The position numbers were made by a program, and so were the translations under genes. From positions 1,261,191 to 1,325,190 of the forward strand of contig OX639965.1 of the NCBI GenBank assembly GCA_951828235.1: a DNA stretch of 64,000 nt, in the 5' to 3' direction. This stretch comes from an uncultured Gammaproteobacteria bacterium. Its GTDB lineage: Bacteria > Pseudomonadota > Gammaproteobacteria > Steroidobacterales > Foliamicaceae. Under the pieces are notes generated by a model, which saw only the letters and a program-made list of their open reading frames with translations, ran no database searches and was not told where the DNA came from. Below are positions 24,541 to 33,750 of the stretch, piece by piece (position 1 is the stretch's first letter; each line of letters starts with the position of its first letter).

Positions 24541-25057
24541 CCTGCCGGCGTTGATCGCCGTCGTTCTGGCGGTGGGCGTCCTGGCCCAGGAGGGTCCTGA
24601 GCTGGGTATTGAAGCCACTCCGGAGGAGGTCGCCGAATGGGACATCGGCATCGAGCCGGACGGCGAGGGTCTCCCGCCCGGTTCGGGCACTGCGCTTGAG
24701 GGAGAGCCGGTCTATACGCTCTACTGTTTTTCCTGCCACGGCGTCGAGGGCGAGGGCCTGTTGAACGACGTGCTGGTCGGCGGGCACGGCACGCTCGACG
24801 GGCCGGCGCCGCGCAAGACCGTGGGCAGCTTCTGGCCCTATGCGACCACAGTGTTCGACTACATTCGCCGCACCATGCCGTACCAGGAGCCGCAGTCGCT
24901 CAGCGACGACCAGGTCTACGCTCTGACGGCCTACCTGCTGTTTCTGAACGGCATCATCGGGAAGGATGAGGAGATGGATGCGGAGACGCTGCCCGAAGTG
25001 CGCATGCCCAACCGCGACAACTTCATCCTCGCCTGGCCGCCGCAGGATAACGAATAG
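24527..25057 (+). CDS. SoxD-like monohaem cytochrome c
   Basis: 176 aa. Signal peptide, then one haem motif CFSCH, with a probable axial Met in RRTMPYQEPQSL. The segment GSFWPYATTVFDYIRR and QVYALTAYLLFLNGII is typical of SoxD. Classical SoxD has two haems and about twice this length, so this is the short single-haem form. It overlaps soxC by 14 nt and is the obvious electron acceptor. Confidence 0.9.
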   Translation: MSTRSLPALIAVVLAVGVLAQEGPELGIEATPEEVAEWDIGIEPDGEGLPPGSGTALEGEPVYTLYCFSCHGVEGEGLLNDVLVGGHGTLDGPAPRKTVGSFWPYATTVFDYIRRTMPYQEPQSLSDDQVYALTAYLLFLNGIIGKDEEMDAETLPEVRMPNRDNFILAWPPQDNE

Positions 25058-25062
25058 CCCTG

Positions 25063-25086
25063 GGAGTGGGGCCCATGTCCCACTCC
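25063..25086. terminator. hairpin terminator between convergent genes
   Basis: GGAGTGGG (25063-25070) and CCCACTCC (25079-25086) form an 8-bp stem with an 8-nt loop, between the ends of the cytochrome gene (+) and the M20 gene (-). No strong T-tract follows. Confidence 0.5.
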
Positions 25087-25095
25087 TCGTGAAGA

Positions 25096-26538
25096 TTACT
25101 TGCGGTAGTCCAGCGGCGGCTCGCGGTCGCCGAGCAGGGGCCGGTATTCGAAGTCCGGACCGCGCCGCTCTTCAAATTCCGCTTTCGCCCGGGCGATGAG
25201 TTCGGCATCCGTGTAGAGGTCGCGGGCGGTTTCGGCGAGCACCCTGGCCGCCAGCATCATTCCCTTGTGGCCGATGCTCATGCCGCCGGCCGCTACCGCC
25301 TGCCAGCTGTGGGCCGGCGTCCCGGGCACCCAGGTGGCCGTGCCGAAACCCGCCGTAGGCACTACCCAGCTCACGTCGCCGACGTCGGTGGATCCCATTT
25401 TCTGCTTGAACTCGAACGGCTCGATTTCGTTTCTTGATTCAAGCGGGCGCAACTGGCCGAACAGCGACCCCCGGATCGCGGTCGCGAACGCCATTTCCGC
25501 TTCGTCGTACTCGACGCCCCCCAGGCGTTCCAGATGGCGATGCATCACCCCGGCCAGGACATCGTTGCGCAGCAGCGGGAAGTTGCCGTGCATCACCTCG
25601 TATTCCATCGCGGTGCCCGTCCCGCGCGCGGCGCCCTCGGCGGCGGCCACGACCCGGTCGAAGAGCTCGACCACCATCCCGGGCTGGGGATGTCGAACGT
25701 AGTAATAGACCTCGGCAGTCTCGGGAACGATGTTGGGCGCCTGGCCGCCGTCGGTGATCACATAGTGCAACCTGGCCGTGGAAAGCATGTGTTCGCGCAT
25801 GAGGTTGGTCATGTAGTTCATGGCCTCCACGCCATCGAGTGCCGAACGGCCCCGTTCCGGCGATACGGCTGCGTGCGCCGCGATCCCGTGAAAGCGGAAC
25901 CGGCCGGACTTGTTGCCGTTGCTGCTCTCGGGGGAGGCGATGTTGCGGTCGGCGGGATGCCAGTGCAGCACGATGTCCACGTCGTCGAAGAGCCCGGCCC
26001 GGGTGAGATACACCTTGCCGGATCCGCCCTCCTCCGCCGGCGTTCCGTATACGCGCACCGTGCCCGGCGTTTCCGTTCCCGCAAGCCATTCCGCGATGGC
26101 CGTTGCCGCCGTTGCCGATGCGGTGCCGAACAGGTGGTGCCCGCAAGCGTGTCCCGGTCCGCCCGGCACGAGGGGCTGCCGTTGCGGAACCGGCGCCTGC
26201 GACAGGCCCGGCAATGCATCGAATTCCGCCAGGATGCCGATGACCGGTCCGCCCGTCCCCCGGCTGGCGACGAACGCGGTGGGGATTCCGGCCACGCCGC
26301 GCTCGATGCTGAAGCCGTTGCCCTCGAGATATCCCGCCAGACGGTCGCTGCTGCGGGTCTCGAGATAGCCGAGCTCGGCATAGTCGAACAGGTCCATTGC
26401 CAGCGCAACGGCCTCGTCGCTACGGGCATCGACCAAAGGCGCCAGATCGTCATCCGCCGCCGCCGGTCCGGACAGCAGCAGCCCGTACAAAAAAGCGCTC
26501 AGAAGCAGCGCAAAGCCTTGCTTTGTGAATAGTTTCAT
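25096..26538 (-). CDS. secreted M20 family amidohydrolase (AbgB-like)
   Basis: 480 aa. A strong signal peptide ends near GPAAADD. Metal-site motifs: ILAEFDALPGLS, GPGHACGHHLFG, TPAEEGGSGK and late His residues in the PAHSW region. The HACGHH and TPAEEGGSGK form is typical of the AbgB/p-aminobenzoyl-glutamate hydrolase branch. Unlike AbgB it is exported, so it probably trims amide conjugates in the periplasm. Divergent from tlpA across 53 nt. Confidence 0.85.
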   Translation of the reverse strand: MKLFTKQGFALLLSAFLYGLLLSGPAAADDDLAPLVDARSDEAVALAMDLFDYAELGYLETRSSDRLAGYLEGNGFSIERGVAGIPTAFVASRGTGGPVIGILAEFDALPGLSQAPVPQRQPLVPGGPGHACGHHLFGTASATAATAIAEWLAGTETPGTVRVYGTPAEEGGSGKVYLTRAGLFDDVDIVLHWHPADRNIASPESSNGNKSGRFRFHGIAAHAAVSPERGRSALDGVEAMNYMTNLMREHMLSTARLHYVITDGGQAPNIVPETAEVYYYVRHPQPGMVVELFDRVVAAAEGAARGTGTAMEYEVMHGNFPLLRNDVLAGVMHRHLERLGGVEYDEAEMAFATAIRGSLFGQLRPLESRNEIEPFEFKQKMGSTDVGDVSWVVPTAGFGTATWVPGTPAHSWQAVAAGGMSIGHKGMMLAARVLAETARDLYTDAELIARAKAEFEERRGPDFEYRPLLGDREPPLDYRK

Positions 26539-26591
26539 GTTGCCCCTGCTGTGTAGAATTAGGCGCCTATTCTATTGAGGATTGCCGTGTC

Positions 26592-27191
26592 GTGAGCAGG
26601 CGAAGGCTGATCTGGGTTCTTGCGGGCATTTTCCTGGCGGCCTTCACGGTGTGGATCCACTACGAGGTCAAGGTCAATCTGCAGCAACCTGTGGAAATAA
26701 GCGCGGGCGGATCGGTCGAGCAATCCGGCAACCTTGCGGTGGGGGAGGAAATTCCGGACTTTTCCAGCGTTGACCTGGATGGGGCCAACGTAACGCTCTC
26801 GGAATTTCGCAATCGCGACGTGGTGGTTCTGGACTTCTGGGCCAGCTGGTGCCAGCCCTGCATACGCAGCATGCCGTCGCTGGAGGCGCTGAACGAGGAA
26901 TTCGAGCATCGCGGCGCGGAGTTTCTGGCCGTCAATGTGGGGGAAGATCCGGAGGTGGTCAGGGAGTTCGTTGAGGACATGGCGTTTTCCGTTCGGGTGG
27001 TCATGGACGAGAAGGAGGACATCAGCGGCGCCTATGGCGTGCGCGGGATACCTCAACTGGTCATCGTCGGCAGGGATGGAGGTGTGGAGCATATCGAGAC
27101 GGGTTATCCCCCGTTGACGAGGTTTGCCGAGCTACGCGAGCAAAGGCTGCGGGAAGTGCTGGAGGATCTGATCGAGGCGGACGGCGCATGA
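26592..27191 (+). CDS. TlpA/ResA-like membrane-anchored thioredoxin
   Basis: 199 aa. One N-terminal membrane segment (RRLIWVLAGIFLAAFTVWIHY) with the thioredoxin domain outside. Active site FWASWCQPCIRSMP and cis-Pro in RGIPQLVIVG. Such proteins reduce disulfides in cytochrome c maturation or other periplasmic targets. GTG start at 26592. The stop overlaps the ABC ATPase gene by 4 nt, so reductase and transporter probably serve one process. Confidence 0.88.
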   Translation: MSRRRLIWVLAGIFLAAFTVWIHYEVKVNLQQPVEISAGGSVEQSGNLAVGEEIPDFSSVDLDGANVTLSEFRNRDVVVLDFWASWCQPCIRSMPSLEALNEEFEHRGAEFLAVNVGEDPEVVREFVEDMAFSVRVVMDEKEDISGAYGVRGIPQLVIVGRDGGVEHIETGYPPLTRFAELREQRLREVLEDLIEADGA

Positions 27192-27916
27192 GTGTTATTC
27201 GTACGGACAAACTCTCCAAGACCTACAAGGGCGGCGCCGACGCACTCAGGGGTTTGGACCTGGAAGTCAGGTCCGCCGAAGTGTTCGGCTTTATCGGGCC
27301 CAACGGCGCCGGGAAATCCACGACTATCCAGTTGCTGCTCAACTTCATTCAACCGGACACGGGTTCCGCCAGGTTGTTCGGCCAGCCGGTCCAGGCTACC
27401 AGGCATCGCGAGCGGCTCGGTTATCTGCCGGAGAGCGTCAATCTGCACACCTACTACACCGGCAGGCGGCTGCTGGAGTTCTATGCTGGCCTGTCCGGCG
27501 TCCCGGCCACGGACCGGGCGCAGCGCGCCGAGGAAATGCTGGACCTGGTGAGCCTGCAGGATGCCGGCGACCGCAGGATCTCAAAGTACTCGAAGGGGAT
27601 GGTGCAGCGGCTCGGACTGGCGCAGGCGCTCATGAACGATCCGGAGCTGCTAATCCTGGATGAGCCAACCTCCAACCTCGACCCGGTTGGCAGGCGCGAT
27701 TTCCGCGACATCGTTCTCAAGCTCAAGGAGCAGGGCAAGACGGTGTTCATTTCCTCGCACATCCTTTCCGAGGTGGGGTCGGTGTGCGATCGCGTGGCCA
27801 TCCTGCATCGGGGAGAACTGAAGCGGCTTGAGGACCTGAGAACCTGGGACGATGTGTCCACGCAGGCGCTGGAAGACCTCTTCTTCGACGTGGTCGGCAG
27901 CGGGAGAGTGCAATGA
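27188..27916 (+). CDS. ABC transporter ATP-binding protein (ABC-2 type)
   Basis: 242 aa. Walker A GPNGAGKST, signature YSKGMVQRLGLAQAL, Walker B LLILDEPTSNLDP and the H-loop SSHILSEV are all intact. The sequence style is that of CcmA/NosF-like export ATPases. Overlaps both neighbours by 4 nt. Substrate unknown; copper-related (NosF-like) and lipid export are both possible. Confidence 0.92.
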   Translation: MSVIRTDKLSKTYKGGADALRGLDLEVRSAEVFGFIGPNGAGKSTTIQLLLNFIQPDTGSARLFGQPVQATRHRERLGYLPESVNLHTYYTGRRLLEFYAGLSGVPATDRAQRAEEMLDLVSLQDAGDRRISKYSKGMVQRLGLAQALMNDPELLILDEPTSNLDPVGRRDFRDIVLKLKEQGKTVFISSHILSEVGSVCDRVAILHRGELKRLEDLRTWDDVSTQALEDLFFDVVGSGRVQ

Positions 27917-28803
27917 CAAACATTTTCCTGATCGCCAGGGACAGCGTTCGCGCGCTGCTGCACCGACGCCTGCTGCTTGCGATCATGCTGGTCATGCTGA
28001 TCCTTATCGTGATCTTCTCGCTCGTGCTCGGCCGGTTCAACAGCATCACCGCGGACGGCGCTCCGCCGCCGGACACCGCGGTGGCCGAACAGGGTCTGCA
28101 AGCGCCGCAGCCGGAACCGGAATCCTTTCAGGAAGCACTGGAGCGCGCCCAGCCGCCGCCGGCAGCGGCGCCCGATGACGAGGCGCGCGAGGCCATGCAG
28201 ATGCTCGCCAATCAGGCGCTTGTGCAGTTTTTCGGTCTCGTGGCGTTTGGAGGCATGGTCGTTGCGCTGTTCATCGGCGCCACCGCCGTGTCCAGCGACG
28301 TTCGAAGCGGCTCAATCACGATGATTCTGTCCCGTCCCGTCGCCCGCTGGCAGTTCCTGGTGGGCAAGTTCGGCGGCGCGATGGTGGTTCTCCTGGGTTA
28401 CTCCATCCTTGCGGCAGTGGCGATGGTGATCTTTGCGCAGGTGAACGATATGGAAATGGTCCCCGCAGCGCGTTATGCCCCCTGGCTGATGTTCTGCCGC
28501 AGCCTGATCTACGCTTCCTTCGCGCTTGTGCTGTCCACGCTGATGCATCCGATCCTTGCCGGCATCCTGCCGATATTCCTTACCGGCGACTTGTTCTTCA
28601 ATCTCTTTTCGTCAGGCAATCCCGTTTATTACCTGCATTTCCTCTTCCCGACCTACGGGCCTTTCGACGCCACCAGCCAATTCACGGGCGGCATCCTCAT
28701 GGGTTGGAATGAAGTGGCGATCCTGACCGTTTACGCGCTGGACCTGGCGGTGATCTTCCTGCTGCTGGCGATGTGGCGTTTCCGCTCGAAAGCGGTAACC
28801 TAG
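27913..28803 (+). CDS. ABC-2 type transporter permease
   Basis: 296 aa with about six hydrophobic segments. The first extracytoplasmic loop (roughly residues 45-95) is long and rich in Pro, Ala and Glu. After it, FFGLVAFGGMVVALFIGATAVSSDVRSG and ITMILSRPVARWQFL match NosY/ABC-2 membrane proteins. Partner of the preceding ATPase. It ends 3 nt before the convergent dctM stop. Confidence 0.87.
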   Translation: MTNIFLIARDSVRALLHRRLLLAIMLVMLILIVIFSLVLGRFNSITADGAPPPDTAVAEQGLQAPQPEPESFQEALERAQPPPAAAPDDEAREAMQMLANQALVQFFGLVAFGGMVVALFIGATAVSSDVRSGSITMILSRPVARWQFLVGKFGGAMVVLLGYSILAAVAMVIFAQVNDMEMVPAARYAPWLMFCRSLIYASFALVLSTLMHPILAGILPIFLTGDLFFNLFSSGNPVYYLHFLFPTYGPFDATSQFTGGILMGWNEVAILTVYALDLAVIFLLLAMWRFRSKAVT

Positions 28804-28806
28804 GGC

Positions 28807-30255
28807 TCAGTCGCCGTACAGGGCCCCGGGCAGCCAGGTCGCGATCTCCGGCCACAGCGCGAGCAAGGCCAGGGCCACGAGCTGGATCGCGATGAACGGG
28901 GCAACGCCCCGGTAGATCGCGGAGGTGGGCACCTCAGGCGGCGCCACGCCACGCAGGTAGAACAGCGCGAATCCGAACGGCGGGGTCAGGAACGACGTCT
29001 GCAGGTTGATGGCGATCATTACGCCCAGCCACACCGGGTCCAGACCCATGGACAGCAGCACCGGGCCCACGATCGGCACGACCACGAAGGTGATCTCGAT
29101 GAAGTCCAGCACGAAGCCGAGCAGGAACATCACCAACATGACCAGCACCACCGCCCCGAACACGCCGCCAGGCAGCGACATCAGAAACTCGCGCACGATC
29201 TCGTCGCCGCCGTAGCCGCGAAACACCAGCGAGAATACCGACGCGCCGATCAGGATCAGGAACACCATGCTGCTGACCCGCGCGGTGGAGCGCGCAACCT
29301 CGCGGATACGCCCCAGGCTCAGCTTGCGGCGGAGCGCGGCCAGCAGCATTGCGCCGACAGCTCCGACGCCGGCGGCTTCGGTGGGGGTTGCCAGTCCCAG
29401 GATGATGGAGCCGAGAACGGCCGCGATCAGCGCCAGCGGTGGCGCCAGCGCTCCCAGAAGGCGGCCCAGTTGCGCCGCCGGCCGGAGAATTCTGTAGGCG
29501 AACCATTCGCCTGCGGTCGGTCGCGCGCCGGCCCCGTCCGGCGCCGGTGGGTCGTCTTCGCCCGCTGCGGCTCGCGCGGGAACCGAGGCCGGGCGAACCA
29601 CCGCAATGATCAGCATCCATGCGGCGTACAGAGCCACCAGCATCAATCCCGGCAGCAGCGCGCCCATGAACAGGTCGCCGACCGAAACGGTTCGGGGCGC
29701 GAAGACTCCCTGGGCGAGCTGGGCCTCCTGGTAGGCCGAGGAGAGCACGTCGCCCAGCAGCACCAGCACGATCGACGGCGGAATGATCTGTCCCAGCGTG
29801 CCGGAAGCGCTGATGACGCCGGTGGCCACGGCGGGGTCGTAGCCGCGTTTCAGCATGGTGGGCAGGGCCAGCAGCCCCATGGTGATGACGGTGGCCCCCA
29901 CGATGCCGGTGCTGGCCGCCAGCAGCATGCCGACCACGATGACGGCGATGCCAAGCCCGCCGCGGAGGCCGCCGAACATCCGACTCAGCGCGTCCAGCAG
30001 GTCTTCCGCTATCTGCGCCCGTTCCAGTGTCACGCCCATGAATACGAACAGCGGCACCGCCACCAGCGTCTCGTTGCTCATGATCCCGAAAAGGCGGTTG
30101 GGCATGGTGCCCAGGAAGGAGATGTCGAACACGCCGGCAAGCGCGCCTCCCAGGGCGAACAGGAGCGCCGTGCCGCCCAGGGTGAAGGCCACCGGAAAGC
30201 CCGCTAGAAGAAGCAGAACGACGCATGCGAACAGCGCGAAGGCCGGCCAGTACAT
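28807..30255 (-). CDS. dctM: TRAP transporter large permease
   Basis: 482 aa with about 12 membrane segments. Typical DctM pieces: FPVAFTLGGTALLFA, PLFVFMGVTLERAQIAEDLL, ATGVISASGTLGQIIPPSIVLVLLG, TPTEAAGVGAVGAM and a C-terminal TPPFGFALFYLRGVAP. The start at 30255 (MYWPAF) is chosen; the longer upstream opening lies on top of dctQ and is an artefact. Starts 2 nt after dctQ ends. Works with DctQ and a periplasmic binding protein, perhaps that at 16692-17789. Confidence 0.92.
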   Translation of the reverse strand: MYWPAFALFACVVLLLLAGFPVAFTLGGTALLFALGGALAGVFDISFLGTMPNRLFGIMSNETLVAVPLFVFMGVTLERAQIAEDLLDALSRMFGGLRGGLGIAVIVVGMLLAASTGIVGATVITMGLLALPTMLKRGYDPAVATGVISASGTLGQIIPPSIVLVLLGDVLSSAYQEAQLAQGVFAPRTVSVGDLFMGALLPGLMLVALYAAWMLIIAVVRPASVPARAAAGEDDPPAPDGAGARPTAGEWFAYRILRPAAQLGRLLGALAPPLALIAAVLGSIILGLATPTEAAGVGAVGAMLLAALRRKLSLGRIREVARSTARVSSMVFLILIGASVFSLVFRGYGGDEIVREFLMSLPGGVFGAVVLVMLVMFLLGFVLDFIEITFVVVPIVGPVLLSMGLDPVWLGVMIAINLQTSFLTPPFGFALFYLRGVAPPEVPTSAIYRGVAPFIAIQLVALALLALWPEIATWLPGALYGD

Positions 30256-30257
30256 CG

Positions 30258-30833
30258 CTATACCCCGCCGCCGGGCATACCGCCGGGCGTTTGCTCCGAT
30301 GCAAGCCCGGCGTCGGGGGCCGCGAATCCAAGCAGCTGCGCCGCGCTGCGAAGGCAGATCACCAGCGCCTGCAGGGCCATCATCCCCCCTGTTACCGGCA
30401 GCAGCGTCTTCAGCAGCGAAGGAAAGGGATAGATGAGACCGCCGGCCTCGCGGGAGGATTCGTGGATCAGCCATGAGGTCTGCACGTACTCCAGGCTCCC
30501 CAGCAGCAGCCCCGCGGACAGCGGCAGGAGGAACAGCAGGCACCCGGAAAGGTCCACCACCGCCCGGCGCTTCGGACTCATCTCGCGGTAGAAGATGTCT
30601 ACGCGCACATGGTCGTCGCGCGCCAGGGTGTAGCCGGCGGCCAGCAGGAACACCGCGGCGTGCATCCAGGTAATGGTTTCCTGCAGCCATATCCAGCCCA
30701 CGGACAGGCCGTATCGCAGCATCGCGACCAGGCAGGTCACCAGGGTCATGACGAAGGTGAGCCAGGCCACGGCCTCGCCGATGCGGACGATCACGCGCTC
30801 GACCGCGCCCGCTGCCTTCAGCGCGCGGTTCAC
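30258..30833 (-). CDS. dctQ: TRAP transporter small permease
   Basis: 191 aa with four membrane segments and the family feature WLQETITWMHAAVFLLAAGYTLARDDHVRVD split across a loop. I start it at the GTG (30831-30833) because that GTG overlaps the trkH stop (GTGA). A longer frame to 30917 would lie inside trkH. The coupling to trkH is unusual. Confidence 0.88.
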   Translation of the reverse strand: MNRALKAAGAVERVIVRIGEAVAWLTFVMTLVTCLVAMLRYGLSVGWIWLQETITWMHAAVFLLAAGYTLARDDHVRVDIFYREMSPKRRAVVDLSGCLLFLLPLSAGLLLGSLEYVQTSWLIHESSREAGGLIYPFPSLLKTLLPVTGGMMALQALVICLRSAAQLLGFAAPDAGLASEQTPGGMPGGGV

Positions 30834-32281
30834 GGTCGCCAGAAGGTCGGAGACAGCAGCACCAGGAAGGTGAAGATCTCCAGTCGGCCCAGCAGCATGG
30901 CCACGATGCAGGCCCACTTGGCCGTTACCCCGATGTCGCCGTAGCCGGTCGCGACCTCGCCCAGCCCCGGCCCCAGGTTATTGAGCGTGGCGGCCACGGC
31001 CGAGAACGACGTGAATGCGTCGAGGCCGGCGGCCTGAAGAACGATCAGAATCAGCACGAACACGGCCACGTAGACGGCGAAATAGCCCCACACCGAATCG
31101 ACCACGCGCGTCGAAATCGGCGTATTGCCCAGCTTGACCGGGATCTCCGCGCTCGGGTGCACCAGGCGCCGGACCTCGCGGATGCCCTGTTTTACGAGCA
31201 GCAGCACCCGCACGCACTTCATGCCGCCGGCGGTGGAGCCGGCGCAGCCGCCCATGAAGGCCGAAAGTATGAGCAGCATCGGGAGGATGCCCGGCCACTG
31301 CGAGAAATTGGCGGTCGTAAAGCCGGTTGTGGTCATGATGGAAACGGACTGGAACAGGCCGTCGACCAGCGCCATTGACGGATCTTCCCTCCAGCCGTAA
31401 AGAAGCAGGCCAACTACGACCAGCGCGCACAGCGCCAGCAGGACGACGGAGTAGCCCCGAAATTCCGCGTCGCGCAAGTAGCCGGCAAGCGAGCGGCGGT
31501 TGAAGGCGATGAAATGCAGCGCAAAGTTGATCCCGGCAAGGAACATGAACACGACCGCAATCAGGCGGATGCTGGTCTGGGGGAAATAGGCGAAGCTTGC
31601 GTCGTGGGTCGAGAAGCCGCCGATCGCCACCGTGGAGAAGGCGTGCGAGACGGCATCGAAGACAGTCATGCCGGCCAGGTAATAGGCCGCTCCGCAGGCT
31701 GCCGTGAGCGCGCAGTAGATGTACCACAGCGCCTTGGCGGTCTCCTTGATGCGCGGGGTAAGCCGGTTGTCCTTCATCGGGCCGGGCGTTTCGGCGCGAT
31801 AAAGCTGCATGCCGCCCACGCCCAGCATGGGCAGCACGGCCACCGCCAGGACCACGATACCCAGTCCCCCCAGCCATTGCAGCTGCTGGCGGTAGTAGAG
31901 GATGGCCCGGGGCATCTCGTCCAGTCCGGTCAGCACCGTGGCGCCCGTGGTGGTGAGTCCGGAAATTGCCTCGAACATGGCGTCGGTGAAGGAGAGCTCC
32001 GGCACCAGCGCGAAATGCAGCGGCAGGGCGCCGAAGCTGCCCAGCACCACCCAGAAGGAAGCCACGATCAGAAAACCGTCGCGCAGCTTGAGCTCCCCCA
32101 CGGCGTGGCGGGCCGGCAGCCAGATGACGAAACCCGCCGCAAGGGCCGCGACGAAGCTGAACGCAAACACCGGCCAGCTGCCGTCGCCGTAGTACAGGTC
32201 CACGGGCAGCGGCGTCAGCATGGTCACGCTGAAAAGCATGAGCAGGCGGCCCAGCACGCTGCCGACTAGCGCAATCTGCAT
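30830..32281 (-). CDS. trkH: Trk potassium uptake membrane subunit
   Basis: 483 aa multi-spanning protein of the TrkH/KtrB family. Pore-loop regions resemble SGLTTTGATVLTGLDEMP, GGFSTHDASF, TTTGFTTANFSQWP and the last LNNLGPGLGEVATGYGDIG. Drives K+ uptake with TrkA controlling gating. It starts 8 nt after trkA and ends in the dctQ start. Confidence 0.95.
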   Translation of the reverse strand: MQIALVGSVLGRLLMLFSVTMLTPLPVDLYYGDGSWPVFAFSFVAALAAGFVIWLPARHAVGELKLRDGFLIVASFWVVLGSFGALPLHFALVPELSFTDAMFEAISGLTTTGATVLTGLDEMPRAILYYRQQLQWLGGLGIVVLAVAVLPMLGVGGMQLYRAETPGPMKDNRLTPRIKETAKALWYIYCALTAACGAAYYLAGMTVFDAVSHAFSTVAIGGFSTHDASFAYFPQTSIRLIAVVFMFLAGINFALHFIAFNRRSLAGYLRDAEFRGYSVVLLALCALVVVGLLLYGWREDPSMALVDGLFQSVSIMTTTGFTTANFSQWPGILPMLLILSAFMGGCAGSTAGGMKCVRVLLLVKQGIREVRRLVHPSAEIPVKLGNTPISTRVVDSVWGYFAVYVAVFVLILIVLQAAGLDAFTSFSAVAATLNNLGPGLGEVATGYGDIGVTAKWACIVAMLLGRLEIFTFLVLLSPTFWRP

Positions 32282-32289
32282 GGTGGCGG

Positions 32290-33672
32290 TCAGGCTCCGT
32301 CTTCGAAGAGCCGTTCGATCTGCGCCTTGGCCCGCGGGTTGGTCATGAAGAGAATGACGTGATCGTCGTCGCGCACCGTCGTATCGTCGTCAAGCGGAAG
32401 CACCACGCCCGCGCGCACGATCGCACTGATCGAGGTGCCGTGCGGCAGATTGATCTCGCCCACGGCGCGGCCTACCAGCGATCGCTGTCCGGTGCCGCTG
32501 TGCGCCACGCCCTCGATCGCCTCGGCGCGACCGAAGCGCAGCGAGTGCACCCTGGCCACGTCGCCATGGCGAATGTGGCGCAGCAATTCGCTGATGGTGA
32601 TCTGGGCCGGCGAAATCGGCACGTCTATGCCCATCTGCCCGGCCAGCGCGGCATAGGCCTGGCGGTTGGCCAGCGCCATGACCCGCTTGCAACCCGCCCG
32701 CTTGGCCAGCCCGGCCGCGAGCATGTTGGCCTCGTCGGCGTTCATCAGCGCAACGAAGGCATCCATGCGCTCGATGTTCTCCTCGATCAGCAGCTCCTCG
32801 TGGGTGGCGTCGCCGTGCAGCACGATCACGCGGCCCAGCCGTTCGGTCACCTGCTGGGCGCGCTTGGCGGAGCGCTCGATCAGCTTGACCTGGAAACGGT
32901 TCTGCAGCGACTCGGCAACCTTCAGCCCGATATTGCCGCCTCCGGCGATCATGATGTTGCTTACGTCCTGTTGTTCGGGCCTGAGCGCGGAGAGCAGGGG
33001 GCGGACATGGTCGGCGCCGGCGATGAAAAACACCTCGTCGCCGTCCTCGATGACGGTCTGTCCGTTGACGGTCTGCGCTTGCCCGCCGCGGTAGACCGCG
33101 GCGATGCGCCCCTTGACCTGGCGGTCCCGCAGCGCGGCCGGCGTCCTGCCCACCAGCCACGAGCCGGCCTGGGCCTCGGCGCCCAGCAACAGGGCGCGTC
33201 CGTCGGAAAACTCCAGTACCTGCGATGCGCCGGGGAAGCGGATGAGCTGCTCCACATAGCGCGTAATCAGGTCTTCCGGAGCGATTACCACGTCCACCGG
33301 CAGCCCGTCGGATCCGAACAGCGCATCGACGCCGGTGTAGTCGGTGTAGCGCAATCGCGCAATCTTGGTGCGCTGCCGGGCGCCGGACTGGAATTCACCG
33401 TAGCGGGAATGAATCACCTGGCAGGCCACCATATTCACCTCGTCGTTGCCGGTGACCGCGATGACCAGGTCCGAATCGCCGGCCCCGGCGTGGTCCAGGA
33501 CCCCCGGATGCGAGGCGTGGCCGGCAACGGTGCGCACGTCCATGCGTTCGTGTATTTTCCGCAGAATGTCGGTGTCGAGATCCACGATGGTGATCTCGTT
33601 TTCGGGTTCGCGAGAGAGACGCTCCGCGATCGTGGAGCCCACGACGCCGGCCCCGAGGATCAGTATCTTCAT
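32290..33672 (-). CDS. trkA: Trk system regulatory protein TrkA
   Basis: 460 aa with two RCK units. First NAD site ILGAGVVGSTIAERLS at the N-terminus, second IMIAGGGNIGLKVAESL near residue 235, each followed by a TrkA-C domain. Binds nucleotide and gates TrkH. Full length. Heads a four-gene minus-strand operon trkA-trkH-dctQ-dctM. Confidence 0.96.
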   Translation of the reverse strand: MKILILGAGVVGSTIAERLSREPENEITIVDLDTDILRKIHERMDVRTVAGHASHPGVLDHAGAGDSDLVIAVTGNDEVNMVACQVIHSRYGEFQSGARQRTKIARLRYTDYTGVDALFGSDGLPVDVVIAPEDLITRYVEQLIRFPGASQVLEFSDGRALLLGAEAQAGSWLVGRTPAALRDRQVKGRIAAVYRGGQAQTVNGQTVIEDGDEVFFIAGADHVRPLLSALRPEQQDVSNIMIAGGGNIGLKVAESLQNRFQVKLIERSAKRAQQVTERLGRVIVLHGDATHEELLIEENIERMDAFVALMNADEANMLAAGLAKRAGCKRVMALANRQAYAALAGQMGIDVPISPAQITISELLRHIRHGDVARVHSLRFGRAEAIEGVAHSGTGQRSLVGRAVGEINLPHGTSISAIVRAGVVLPLDDDTTVRDDDHVILFMTNPRAKAQIERLFEDGA

Positions 33673-33750
33673 TTGTTCAAGCGCATGGGCTTCAAGCGCA
33701 AAGGCTCGGCGGAACTATATCAAGTCCGCGACCGTTTTGGCGTGGAGGCG

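Noticed and set aside
30256..30690. N-terminal extension of dctM
   Set aside because: The extra 145 codons overlap dctQ in another frame and have Arg/Pro/Gly-rich shadow composition; the real start is 30255.
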